A stretch of 20,775 bases of DNA from Deinococcus aerolatus (GTDB lineage Bacteria > Deinococcota > Deinococci > Deinococcales > Deinococcaceae). The stretch lies in assembly GCF_014647055.1 (NCBI RefSeq), contig NZ_BMOL01000031.1, positions 1 to 20,775 on the forward strand, read 5' to 3'. Within the stretch, counting starts at the first letter, position 1. Every line of letters begins with the position of its first letter. Below are positions 1 through 7,435 of the stretch, piece after piece. The position numbers were made by a program, and so were the translations under genes. The notes beneath the pieces are model-generated. The model saw only the letters and a program-made list of their open reading frames with translations. It searched no databases and was not told the origin of the DNA.

Positions 1-67
1 TTGCACCAACCTTTCGCCCGTCGGAGGCTCCATCCTGACCCGGACAGGTTTCTGGGTTCGGCTCAAG
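1..67 (+). repeat. Left terminal copy of a 67-bp inverted repeat
   Basis: The first 67 bases are identical to the reverse complement of the last 67 bases of the window. Bases 17-67 form one 51-base unit beginning CCCGTCGGAGG and ending GGCTCAAG. The match stops exactly at the end of this unit: here the sequence continues into an IS630 fragment, while at the right end it continues into a second, diverged copy of the unit. The translation resembles no family I know. It may be part of a mobile element terminus or a small dispersed non-coding repeat. Its presence at both tips suggests the assembly stopped at a multicopy sequence. Confidence 0.85.
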
Positions 68-80
68 GGCGGCGGCAGGA

Positions 81-275
81 CGGCTGGTCCTGCTCTACCT
101 TCCCAACTACAGCCCATGGCGGAACCCCATAGAAATGCTCTGGAGGCGTTTCCGACGTGAGGTTATTCATTGCCATCTCTTTAAGAGCCTGAACGCCTTT
201 GTTTCTGCGACCTCTGCCTTAACCTCTGCCCACAGCCTCTTCACGAGCGCGATGATCCGTGCCTCGGCGTCCTGA
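81..275 (+). pseudogene. 3' fragment of an IS630-family transposase
   Basis: The plus-strand frame from base 81 reads LVLLYLPNYSPWRNPIEMLW, followed by RRFRREVIHCHLF. This is the C-terminal part of the DDE domain of IS630-type transposases, whose usual form is LYLPPYSPELNPIE.LW; the Glu at 132-134 is the last catalytic acid. The N-terminal two thirds, including both catalytic Asp residues, are absent, and the same frame has a stop at 36-38 inside the terminal repeat. Recognisable similarity fades at about 205; from there to the stop at 273-275 the frame is probably antisense to the DUF1801 remnant. It cannot encode an active transposase. The IS appears to have landed in, and removed the end of, the DUF1801 gene. 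Confidence 0.75.
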
Positions 276-450
276 GTCCAGTCCGTCAGGGCAAACGACG
301 TCAGCCACAGGGCGCCGGCATCAAGCGTAGCCTCGTCGCTGAAGTCCAGCGTCGCGTAGCGCGTCTGGAATCTCTGTGCCCCTGGAAGAAGCAGACCACC
401 TTGCCTTATCCGGCGTCGGCGGGCGTGCCGTACCACACCTGCTTTCCCGT
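230..450 (-). pseudogene. Degenerate DUF1801-family gene (C-terminal part)
   Basis: Two minus-strand frames together give a DUF1801-like C-terminus. One reads VWYGTPADAG, a stop (TAA at 408-406), then GKVVCFFQG. The other continues as AQRFQTRYATLDFSDEATLD and ALWLTSFALTDWTQDAEARI. Members of this small family of unknown function, related in fold to YdhG/CyaY, usually have a WYGMPAYA..GKVVCFFQ core followed by the F.TRYATLGFSD...LDDGAMWPTSFAL segment. The in-frame stop, a frameshift at about 378-385, loss of the N-terminus above about 450 and replacement of the last residues by IS630 sequence make it a dead gene. The family assignment is from memory of the motif order. Confidence 0.6.
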
Positions 451-546
451 CCGCTGTTCCGGAGTGCCTGTGGGCTCAGAACAAATCCGCTTCAGTCCAC
501 GGTCTGGGCGTCCCCAACTGGCCGTCCTGGTCTCGGGCCAGCGGTG

Positions 547-1296
547 TCAGCGCTGGGCGTTGCGCTGCCGCCGGACCCGTTTCGGGAGGCGGGCCGGAAT
601 CACGGCGGCGCCCTGCGTTCGGTGGGCCAGCCAGATGGTGTGGTGGGCGCCTTTGCCAGGCCGCGCACGCGCCGACCGCACCTCGACACGGAAGCCGGCC
701 TGCTGCAGCCGCCGGGTAAAGCGGTTGTCCGGTGTGGCCGACCAGATGGCCAGCACGCCGCCAGGCCGCAGGGTCCGCTGCGCGGCGGCCAGTCCGGGCG
801 GCGAGTAGAGCCAGCCGTTGCCGTGGTGCGTCATGCCCTCGGGGCCGTTGTCCACGTCCAGCAGCACGGCGTCGTACGTGCCCTGGCCCTGCCGCAGCAG
901 CTCGGCCACGTCGCCCACATGAACATGGGTCCGGGGGTCATTCAGGGGGTAGCCCGCGCACTCGCCCAGCGGGCCTCTGTTCCACTCGACCACCTCCGGC
1001 ACCAGTTCGGCCACCGTGACCACGCTGCCTGGTCCCAGCGCCTTCAGGGCGGCGGCGAGCGTGAAGCCCATGCCCAGGCCGCCCACCAGCACGCGCGGCG
1101 CCGGGCGGCCCGCGATCACCGCGCAGCCCAACTCGGCCAGCGCATCCTCGGAGGCGTGCATGCGGCTGTTCATCAGTTCGCTGACATAGCCCGAGATCTG
1201 GATGGAAAACTCCAGCTGGTCGCCGCGGCGGTACAGGCACAGATCCTGCTGCGCGCCGGGAATGGCGGCGCGGGCCAGCGGCACCCAGGGAATCAT
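547..1296 (-). CDS. Spermidine synthase-like SAM-dependent methyltransferase
   Basis: A 249-residue protein with the Rossmann fold of the spermidine synthase/class I methyltransferase superfamily. Residues 69-84 (VLVGGLGMGFTLAAAL) are the glycine-rich SAM-binding loop. VVTVAELVPEVVEWNRG (about 92-108) is the second strand with its acidic residue. YDAVLLDVDNGPEG (about 141-154) corresponds to the strand that carries the polyamine synthase active-site Asp, and TLRPGGVLAIWSA is the usual strand-4/5 region. At 249 residues it is shorter than typical spermidine synthases and lacks a clear N-terminal beta domain, so the substrate is uncertain. The ATG at 1296 was chosen because homology-like sequence begins there; the open frame continues upstream to 1596 only as low-complexity Pro/Gly/Arg sequence. 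No strong ribosome-binding site is visible. It is the last gene of a minus-strand run that begins near 4035. Confidence 0.75.
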   Translation of the reverse strand: MIPWVPLARAAIPGAQQDLCLYRRGDQLEFSIQISGYVSELMNSRMHASEDALAELGCAVIAGRPAPRVLVGGLGMGFTLAAALKALGPGSVVTVAELVPEVVEWNRGPLGECAGYPLNDPRTHVHVGDVAELLRQGQGTYDAVLLDVDNGPEGMTHHGNGWLYSPPGLAAAQRTLRPGGVLAIWSATPDNRFTRRLQQAGFRVEVRSARARPGKGAHHTIWLAHRTQGAAVIPARLPKRVRRQRNAQR

Positions 1297-1400
1297 GCGG
1301 GGTCCAGCGGGGCGCAGGTCGGGCGGCAACAGGCCGACGGGAGATGGACAGGATTCAGAAACACGGGAGAGGGCAGGGGGCGCGCAGGCATCGGCTGACT

Positions 1401-1593
1401 CTACATGCCCCTGGCCTCTCCCGGCGGTTTCCCCCGCTGCAATCCGGCGGCTTCCAGGCGGGGCACGGCCTCCGGCAGCGGGATCCACCAAGCGTCCTCC
1501 TCGCTCTGCGGCCCAACCCGGCTTCGCGAGCCCTGGGGCCGTCCATTGAAGTAGAGGGGGACGGCTGCGTTCCGGCCCCGGCGAACCGGACGT
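1401..1593 (-). pseudogene. Possible gene remnant, NUDIX-like C-terminus
   Basis: In the 338-base gap between the methyltransferase and the phosphatase, one minus-strand frame is open from a stop near 1596 to a TAG at 1403-1401. It reads NAAVPLYFNGRPQGS, then SEEDAWWIPLPEAVPRLEAA, and ends GEARGM. The acidic patch followed by WW.PL.EA resembles the end of NUDIX hydrolases, but no NUDIX box and no plausible start codon are present. I would treat it as a decayed 3' fragment. The rest of the gap holds nothing I recognise. Confidence 0.25.
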
Positions 1594-1634
1594 CACTGCA
1601 CCTGGCGTCGACCACCGCCGTTCTCGTCAAGCGT

Positions 1635-2663
1635 TCATGGGCGGCTCGCGTCGGAACCTGCGGTTCCATCATCTGGTCTGAAGCGCACCAGCAGCGGGCG
1701 GTGGTCGCTGATCGTTTCGGGCAGCGCCCGCGCCCTGGTAAACACCACGTCGTCTCCCCACACGTAATCCAGCCGGAGGAAGCCGAAGCGGGCTGCATAG
1801 GTGAATCCAAAACCCGCGCCCGCCTGGGTGAACGCGTCGCGCAGGCCTGTCGCCCGCAGCATCCCGTGAAGTTCGCCGCGTGCGGGAGCATTCATATCGC
1901 CCACCAGCACCACTGCCCCCGGCGCGGTGTCCTGCACCTGTCTGACTGCCCCGGGCAACTCCCGCCGAAGTTGCAGGCGCCACGCCACCCGTTCCGGCAG
2001 AGACCTGGGTTCTCCAGGCCGGGCGATGTCGGTGAGCAGCGCCAGCGTGGGGAGATGGGTGTTGATCACCGTCAGCGCACCCGCCGTGGTCTGCAGGCGC
2101 GTGACCAGCACAGCGTGGCCGGTGGTCGGGAAGCGTAGTGTTTGGCTTTCCAGAAGCGGCAGGCGCGTCAGGGTCAGCAGCTCTCCCTGACGCGCTGTGG
2201 CCCAGCCGGGAAACGCCGCGCGCACGCGCGCCGCGTAGGTCCCCTCGGGCTGGTCTTTAAATCGTGCCTCCTGAAGGACCACCACCTTGGCCCCTTCGCG
2301 CCGGGCCAGGTCAGCAATCCGGCCCGGGTCCGCGGAGGCGTCCAGGGTGTTGAGACTGAGGAGCGTCACGGTGCCGGGACCGGCTGGGCGGCTTCCCGGC
2401 AGAACGAGACCCACCTGAAAAATAAGGAAGGCCGCTGCAATCACCACATTCCAGGCCACCCAGCGCACCTGACCCGCACGCCAGGCCAGCCAGGCCAGCA
2501 GCGCGAAGACCGGCAGCAGCAGTTGCGGGGGGATCAGGTCCACGGCAGCCACCCACCACCAGTGCTCGGAGGTCAGGCGGGCCAACAGGCCCCAGCCGAC
2601 CACCAGGGCCGCCAGGACTGCAGAAGCGGCGCGTACGTCTGGAACGCGCCCTTTTAACCGCAT
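1635..2663 (-). CDS. Membrane-anchored endonuclease/exonuclease/phosphatase (EEP) family protein
   Basis: A 342-residue protein. Three hydrophobic segments at about 13-30, 40-61 and 67-90 anchor it in the membrane. From about residue 98 the EEP metal-dependent phosphodiesterase fold follows. Motifs seen in order: LLSLNT (metal-binding Asn), VVLQEAR (catalytic Glu), INTHLPT, VLVGDMNAP (the GD.N motif with catalytic Asp and Asn), LDYVWG and ISDHRPLLV (catalytic SDH). All residues needed for activity appear present. The substrate cannot be read from sequence; relatives cleave nucleic acids, phosphoinositides or sphingomyelin. With three N-terminal helices the catalytic domain most likely faces outward. 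The ATG at 2663 has no obvious ribosome-binding site. It lies 61 bases downstream of the secreted protein gene on the same strand and may share its transcript. Confidence 0.85.
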   Translation of the reverse strand: MRLKGRVPDVRAASAVLAALVVGWGLLARLTSEHWWWVAAVDLIPPQLLLPVFALLAWLAWRAGQVRWVAWNVVIAAAFLIFQVGLVLPGSRPAGPGTVTLLSLNTLDASADPGRIADLARREGAKVVVLQEARFKDQPEGTYAARVRAAFPGWATARQGELLTLTRLPLLESQTLRFPTTGHAVLVTRLQTTAGALTVINTHLPTLALLTDIARPGEPRSLPERVAWRLQLRRELPGAVRQVQDTAPGAVVLVGDMNAPARGELHGMLRATGLRDAFTQAGAGFGFTYAARFGFLRLDYVWGDDVVFTRARALPETISDHRPLLVRFRPDDGTAGSDASRP

Positions 2664-2724
2664 GGCGTTTGCTGGACGGCTGCGAGAGGCGAAGAGCCTG
2701 CAGATTGACCGCTCGGATGATCCC

Positions 2725-3549
2725 TCACGGTCCGAGGGTGACCCTGGACCGCGACGTCGCGTCGGAGGCCGTCAGGGTCAGGCGGTAGGTCTGGCCTGAG
2801 CGGGCGAGTTGATAGGTGCGCGACAGCTCACCGCTGTCCCGCTCCACCGTCTCAACGAAGCCCTGCGCCTGGAAGAACGGCAGGTAATAATCCTCCAGCT
2901 CCTGCAGCGTGTACATGCCGTAGAACAGCAGGCTGGCCTCACGGTCACGGTAACTGGCGCTGTCGATCAACACGTTGCCGGGCGGCGTCAGAAAAATCCG
3001 GCCGGGCACAATCTGCACCGTCTTCAGGTCGATGGGTTCGGCGTACACCCGCAGGTTGTCTGGAGCCTCACCCACCAGCAGGCGCCCGGGCAGCGCCCCG
3101 CCCCGGAACTGGTACAGCGCCTGAATGGCTCCCGTGGCTCCCTTGAGCACCTGCACCTCGATCAACCGGTCCATGCGGCGCAGCAGGGCGCGGGCGCGCG
3201 CCTCGTCCGGGTAAATCACGCGGTAGGTCAGTTCAAAGCCCTGCCGCTGAAGTTGCTCGGTCGCAAAGGCCAGCGCATTCTGGGCACTCAGGCCTGACGT
3301 GGGGCGGTAGGTGAGCAAGGCCGTGCGGGAGCCGTCGTCGTACCGGGTGCCCAGCACCCTGACTCCGGCCGGGGCACTGAGCCGCAGGCGGTTGTCGCCC
3401 GCCTGCAGATCGGTCAGGCCACCGGCGTACAACCCCCAGGGCAGGGTATCGGTGGTGCCGCTCAGCAGGGGCGCGGGGGTGGTCTGCGCAACGGCGGGCA
3501 GTGGGGCGCAGGCCAGCAGGGCCGCGAACACAAGGGCTTTCTGGTTCAT
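2725..3549 (-). CDS. Secreted protein of unknown function
   Basis: A 274-residue protein that I do not recognise. It starts with a classical signal peptide: MNQK, then a hydrophobic core (ALVFAALLACAPLPA) and a likely cleavage after AVA, before QTTPAP. The mature part is mixed alpha/beta without further membrane segments. Two segments, residues about 90-110 (ALAFATEQLQRQGFELTYRV) and 217-245 (ELEDYYLPFFQAQGFVETV), look like the same helix-turn-strand element, 'a long helix ending in QGF followed by a strand', so it may contain a repeated small domain. The ATG at 3549 is supported by GGAGG seven bases upstream (3556-3560); the open frame runs further upstream but without signal. It is probably co-transcribed with the phosphatase. 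Confidence 0.8.
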   Translation of the reverse strand: MNQKALVFAALLACAPLPAVAQTTPAPLLSGTTDTLPWGLYAGGLTDLQAGDNRLRLSAPAGVRVLGTRYDDGSRTALLTYRPTSGLSAQNALAFATEQLQRQGFELTYRVIYPDEARARALLRRMDRLIEVQVLKGATGAIQALYQFRGGALPGRLLVGEAPDNLRVYAEPIDLKTVQIVPGRIFLTPPGNVLIDSASYRDREASLLFYGMYTLQELEDYYLPFFQAQGFVETVERDSGELSRTYQLARSGQTYRLTLTASDATSRSRVTLGP

Positions 3550-3744
3550 GGTAAACCTCCAGTTCACCCAGCGTACGCTGTCGCTGCGTGCTGGCCGGTG
3601 ATTCAACAACTTCCCCTCAAGGTGGTCCAGCGGCCCCGCCTCGACGTGCCCCGTCTGTTGCAGCCACACATCGGCCTTGTATTGGCTCGTGCGCGCCTTG
3701 TCGCCGGGACCCGTATTCGCGGGCGTCCAGATGCGCGCAGCGTC

Positions 3745-4035
3745 TCAGGTGCGGCGAAGTTGCCGCAGGCCCAGGAACCCGATCACCAGGCTGCCGAATC
3801 CGGCCAGGACGATCAGGCGGTGCAGCATTTCTCCCAGCACCACGTCCTCCAGATGAAAAACCTGGAAGGTCAATGTTTCGAGCAGGTGCGCCGTCCCAAG
3901 GATGATTGCGCCGGCCGAGATCCAGGACAGGGTTTTGCCGAACACGCTTCCCAGAGTGGAGGAACGGATCACCGTGATCATCCACAGTGCCACGCTGACG
4001 AGGACCAGATCCAGAATCAAGTTTACGAGTTCCAT
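3745..4035 (-). CDS. Small membrane protein, unknown function
   Basis: A 96-residue protein with three hydrophobic helices: about 5-25 (NLILDLVLVSVALWMITVI), 36-55 (LSWISAGAIILGTAHLLETL) and 72-90 (LIVLAGFGSLVIGFLGL), and a basic C-terminus (RQLRRT) that should lie in the cytoplasm. It is not a family I can name. The ATG at 4035 is preceded by GGAG at an acceptable distance. The frame stays open upstream with another hydrophobic stretch (YCALFWVLTLLAAITLPG), so a longer protein cannot be excluded. It is transcribed away from the GGDEF/HD-GYP gene, and the two share a promoter region of roughly 250 bases. Confidence 0.65.
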   Translation of the reverse strand: MELVNLILDLVLVSVALWMITVIRSSTLGSVFGKTLSWISAGAIILGTAHLLETLTFQVFHLEDVVLGEMLHRLIVLAGFGSLVIGFLGLRQLRRT

Positions 4036-4291
4036 GGGTGCTCCGAGAGGGGGCAGGAGAGAAGGTGCTGGAAGCCAAGAGGTTCCAGGGAGCGTGATTG
4101 CCGCAAGCAAGGTCAAGACCCAGAACAGCGCGCAGTACCCGGCGGCCGTGTCTACGGGAGTATACCGCTGCCGACCCACACAATAGCTGTCTGAATTCCA
4201 ACAGGATGCAACGGGAGGCGGCCTGGTCGTCTCGCGTGAAGAGGTGGCGGCCAGGGGCATGTCAGAGTCCCGTGAGGGGCGTCCGGGTATC

Positions 4292-6610
4292 ATGACCGCC
4301 ATGATGTCTGTTTCGGGTGCGGACGCCGACGGGGCAACCGCGCCCCAGGACGCCCTCCCCAACTTGCAGAGCAGGCCTGGCGCAACGCTGTCGGCAGTGG
4401 GGCGCTGGACCTTGCTTGTGGGAACGCTGCTGACCGCAACGCTCGGCATCACTGCCATTCGCCTGGCAGACCATGACAGGGTGACCATCATGCTGCTCGC
4501 CGATGCCGGGAGCGCCATCAACCACCACCGTGCTGTCGAGTGGCAGGGGCTTGTCCTCGAGGCGCGCGGTCAGGACGCGGTGTTGCCGGCGAGGGACAGT
4601 CAGCTGCTGCTGCAACAGGCGTGGGCCGCACTCGACCGCGCCCATTCCCGGGAGCAGTCTGGAGTGCTGCTGGCACTGCGGCCACTGCGCACTCCTCAGA
4701 GCCACGCCGAGGAGACGCTGATGCGCCAGCTTTTCCTGGACCTGCTGCTGGTCGTCAAGCAACAGCCCACGGTCTTCGGCGTGGCCGCTGCGGGAACCCA
4801 GATCCGCACGGGCGAGCGCGTCAGCCACATTGCTGAGCGTCTGGAAGCCCTGATCCAGCGCATGAGGGTTCAGCGGGAATTTGAGGCCGAACGCATGCTG
4901 GCAACCGCAATGCACTTGTTTCTCTTGACCCTGCTGGCCGGGGTGGGCACCATGATCCTCTTCACACGGCGGTTTCAGGACGTTCAACATCTGACGGGTC
5001 AGCTCCGGCGGGATCGCCAGGAAGCGCGGGAACGCGAGACGCACGATTCCCTCACCGGAGTGTGGAACCGTCCGGGCCTGCAAGCCACCTACGATCTGCA
5101 CTGGGCTGCAACGGAGTGCATAGTGGTGATGCTCGATCTCAACCGGTTAAAAACGGTCAACGATACCGGCGGCCACGCCGCTGGCGACGTCTACCTGAGA
5201 AAGACGGCCCGGGCGTTGACGGCGGCGGCGCCATTTCCGGGCGAGGTGGCCCGCTGGGGCGGAGACGAGTTCGTGGTGCTGTTGCCGGGAAGCAGTGAGG
5301 ATGATGCCCACCGCCTTGTGCGGCGGGCCATGCACGATATCGGTGACGTCGACGGCCTCCCGCCCTTTGCGTATGGGCTGGCTCTGGCTTCGCCGGCACA
5401 CCCGCTGCAGCGCGCCCTGGCACTGGCCGACGCGGCAATGTACGAACACAAGGACCGGCAACGGCAGCACCTCAGCCGGACAACCGATGCCCGCAAGGGG
5501 ATCACGGTCGAGGAATTCTCGGTCCGGCTGGAACAGCTTGAAACGCCCCAGCAGGTGCTTGGTACAGGCCTGCCGCTGGTTCATGACCTGCTGGGCTTCA
5601 CGGTGGGCCTCTACCTGGAGCGTGCCGACGACGCCTTCACACTGCGCAAACTGCTGTGTCAGGCGCCGGATACTGGCCCTGTGGCCCGGCTGGGGGACCG
5701 GTACCGGGGCGACCAGGGCCTGCTGGGCCAGGCCGTCAGCAGCGGTCAGCCGGTGTGGAGCAACGATTATGCCAGCGAGCCCGCAGGGCTGCCGCAGTGG
5801 ACCCGGTGCGATGTTCGCAGCCTGCTGCTGGTGCCGGTGCGTTGCCGCGGGCAGGTGCAGGGCGTGCTGGGTCTCGCACAGCTCCAGAGCTGGCAGGCCG
5901 TCACGCCGCAGGCGCGGCGGCTGCTCGAGGCCGTGGCGGGCCGGCTCGCCCACGCCATGGAGCAGGAACTGGCGGTGGAGGCCGCCCGGCGGAGTTTGTG
6001 GGGTGGACTGTTTGCACTGGGTGTGGCGCTCGAGGAGCGCGACCTCGAGACCGCCGGGCACACCGAGCGGGTTCTGGTACGGGCCCAGGCGGTGGGACGC
6101 CACCTGGGCCTGACTGGTGAGGCGCTCGACGCCCTGAGTCAGGGAGCTTTTTTGCACGACATCGGCAAGCTCGCCATTCCAGATGCCATCCTGAGGAAAC
6201 CCGGCCCACTCACCCCGGAGGAATGGTCCATCATGAGAACGCACGCGGAACGCGGACACGACATTGCCCGGCGCCTGCCCGACCTGCCCCCAGTCACCCT
6301 GGCGGTGGTACGCAGCCACCATGAGCGCTGGAACGGCCGGGGCTACCCGGATGGCCTGTCCGGCCACGCTATCCCCCTGGAGGCGCGAATCTTCGCGGTG
6401 TGCGACGTGTATGACGCCCTGACCCACGCCCGCCCCTACAAGGCCGCGTGGACGCCGGCGGCCGCGCTTGCCGAGATCCAGGCGCAGCGAGGCGAACACT
6501 TCGATCCGGCGGTCGTGGACGCCTTTGCTGCGGTGATGGCCTCCGGCAGCGACCCGGCGGAACCCGCAACGCCCCGGGCTCTGCCGCACCGTGAACGGGT
6601 CAGTGATTGA
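4292..6610 (+). CDS. Cyclic-di-GMP enzyme with GGDEF, GAF and HD-GYP domains
   Basis: A 772-residue membrane sensor. A helix at about 38-58 and a second at about 204-225 enclose a roughly 145-residue extracytoplasmic sensor. The GGDEF domain follows (about 250-390) with an intact RWGGDEF motif (GGDEF at 323-327) and DLNRLKTVND carrying the metal-binding Asp. The inhibitory RxxD site normally found five residues before GGDEF is absent. A GAF domain covers about 415-560. The HD-GYP domain (about 570-745) has HTERV, HDIGK, HHERWNGRGYPDGL and DVYDAL, the complete metal and GYP signature. The protein could therefore both make and degrade cyclic-di-GMP in response to a periplasmic and a cytoplasmic signal. 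The start is uncertain: GTG 4244, ATG 4259, ATG 4292 (GAGGGG 12 bases upstream) and ATG 4301 (TATCAT six bases upstream, possible leaderless start) are in frame. Confidence 0.9.
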   Translation: MTAMMSVSGADADGATAPQDALPNLQSRPGATLSAVGRWTLLVGTLLTATLGITAIRLADHDRVTIMLLADAGSAINHHRAVEWQGLVLEARGQDAVLPARDSQLLLQQAWAALDRAHSREQSGVLLALRPLRTPQSHAEETLMRQLFLDLLLVVKQQPTVFGVAAAGTQIRTGERVSHIAERLEALIQRMRVQREFEAERMLATAMHLFLLTLLAGVGTMILFTRRFQDVQHLTGQLRRDRQEARERETHDSLTGVWNRPGLQATYDLHWAATECIVVMLDLNRLKTVNDTGGHAAGDVYLRKTARALTAAAPFPGEVARWGGDEFVVLLPGSSEDDAHRLVRRAMHDIGDVDGLPPFAYGLALASPAHPLQRALALADAAMYEHKDRQRQHLSRTTDARKGITVEEFSVRLEQLETPQQVLGTGLPLVHDLLGFTVGLYLERADDAFTLRKLLCQAPDTGPVARLGDRYRGDQGLLGQAVSSGQPVWSNDYASEPAGLPQWTRCDVRSLLLVPVRCRGQVQGVLGLAQLQSWQAVTPQARRLLEAVAGRLAHAMEQELAVEAARRSLWGGLFALGVALEERDLETAGHTERVLVRAQAVGRHLGLTGEALDALSQGAFLHDIGKLAIPDAILRKPGPLTPEEWSIMRTHAERGHDIARRLPDLPPVTLAVVRSHHERWNGRGYPDGLSGHAIPLEARIFAVCDVYDALTHARPYKAAWTPAAALAEIQAQRGEHFDPAVVDAFAAVMASGSDPAEPATPRALPHRERVSD

Positions 6611-6913
6611 CGTTCCGCACAAGCAGGTTGTGTCGAGCGTGCCGGGTGCAGCCCGCAGATTACGGTTTGAAAAGCGGGCCTGTTCCTGCGGGGCGTTCGT
6701 CCGTTCGTCACCAGCGCCTGCCTGCTGGAGTGGTCCTCAGGGGGTCACAGTCTGGTGCGGCACCTTACTGTGCCGGCGGGCCGGGTACCGCAGCGCCGGG
6801 GTGCTGGACTGGCCGCACAGCACCGGGCGGTTGTGTTCCTCGCGTTTGACCGTGTAAAGCGCCTGAGCCGCCCGTCCGGGCGTGTTCTGGATGGCTTCCC
6901 CAGGAATGTAACG
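6611..6913. other. Intergenic stretch without a recognisable gene
   Basis: About 300 bases between the cyclic-di-GMP gene and the peptidase remnant. Short open frames exist on both strands (for example a minus-strand frame reading ALYTVKREEHNRPVLCG at about 6800-6860) but none has a start signal or similarity I recognise. No clear terminator follows the stop at 6610. It may be the eroded 3' part of the peptidase gene. Confidence 0.5.
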
Positions 6914-7250
6914 GCTGCCGCCCAGCGACGTGCTGCACGACGGGCGCAACGCTCAGGGGGCTGGTCAGCGGCCCCGGCGTCTCCAGTTCTCCGAGTTCCT
7001 GAACCTGGGTCAATCCGGCAAATTTCCCGAAGCCGTTGCTGACGACAACGCCGGGTGGCACGCGGTCCTCGAACAGGTTGCCGGCGTGCGGCACGCTGGC
7101 GGTGACCCCGGTCCGGATGCCGGGTTCGGCCAGCACGGTCTCGTGGCCCGCCAGCCCACCGGGCACGTCGGTGAGGGCGTTGTGCGTCCCGGCCGGCGGC
7201 ACACCGGGAACAATGCCCAGGTCGCGCAGGCGGCGGCGGGTGGGGCCGGG
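6914..7250 (-). pseudogene. Remnant of a P1-family (DmpA-type) peptidase
   Basis: The minus strand reads RRRLRDLGIVPGVPPAG, THNALTDVPGGLAGHETVL, then IRTGVTASVPHAGNLFED, VVVSNGFGKFAGLTQVQELG and LETPGPLTSPLSVAPVV. This is the N-terminal third of the P1/S58 aminopeptidase family (NAITDVPGVRVGH...RTGVTAI.P..GN.F...NGFGK.TGL.Q..E.G.L.TPI.LTNTLSV). Family members have about 320-380 residues; here similarity ends after about 110, before the catalytic Ser. A TGA at 7253-7251 lies directly upstream in frame, while the ATG expected to start the protein (near 7260) is in another frame, so there is a frameshift at about 7240. Both ends are lost, so this is a pseudogene. It is transcribed divergently from cstB. 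Confidence 0.75.
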
Positions 7251-7383
7251 TCACCGGACATGCCCCATGCTGACAGACGGCTCAGGCGTGGGCGGGCGCC
7301 GCCCTGCGGGAAAACTATGGCCCCAGCCCCATCACCTGCAAAGGTGACCCTGCCGCCACAACGCACCACCACTCCACCTGAAG

Positions 7384-7398
7384 TACCCTCCGGGGGTA
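7384..7398. promoter_or_regulatory. Putative CstR/CsoR operator 1
   Basis: TACCCTCCGGGGGTA is an inverted repeat (TACCC, five bases, GGGTA) directly upstream of the -35 box of cstB. CsoR/CstR-family tetramers bind GC-rich inverted repeats flanked by TA of this form. A regulator of that family is encoded in the same cluster at 11851-12126. Confidence 0.65.
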
Positions 7399-7399
7399 T

Positions 7400-7429
7400 T
7401 TGACTTGATACGGGGAGGGGGTATATACT
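7400..7429 (+). promoter_or_regulatory. cstB promoter, probably leaderless
   Basis: TTGACT (7400-7405) and TATACT (7424-7429) are separated by 18 bases and are close to the -35 and -10 consensus. Transcription should start at about 7435-7436, on or next to the ATG at 7436, and no ribosome-binding site is present. Leaderless genes of this form are common in Deinococcus. A shifted -10, TATATA at 7422-7427, would give a 16-base spacer. Confidence 0.75.
7408..7424. promoter_or_regulatory. Putative CstR/CsoR operator 2, inside the promoter spacer
   Basis: ATACGGGGAGGGGGTAT has inverted ATAC/GTAT arms around a G-rich centre. It occupies the spacer and first base of the -10 box, so a bound repressor would exclude RNA polymerase. 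It lies 24 bases, centre to centre about two helical turns, from the first site. Confidence 0.55.
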
Positions 7430-7435
7430 CCGGGC

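Noticed and set aside
376..1398. Long plus-strand open frame of 340 codons
   Set aside because: It is antisense to the methyltransferase, rich in Arg, Gly, His and Gln, and shows no domain; typical shadow of GC-rich coding DNA.
5147..6622. Minus-strand open frame of 491 codons
   Set aside because: It lies opposite the clear GGDEF-GAF-HD-GYP gene and has no recognisable motif.
6930..7403. Plus-strand frame of 157 codons upstream of cstB
   Set aside because: It is antisense to the peptidase remnant and ends inside the cstB promoter region.
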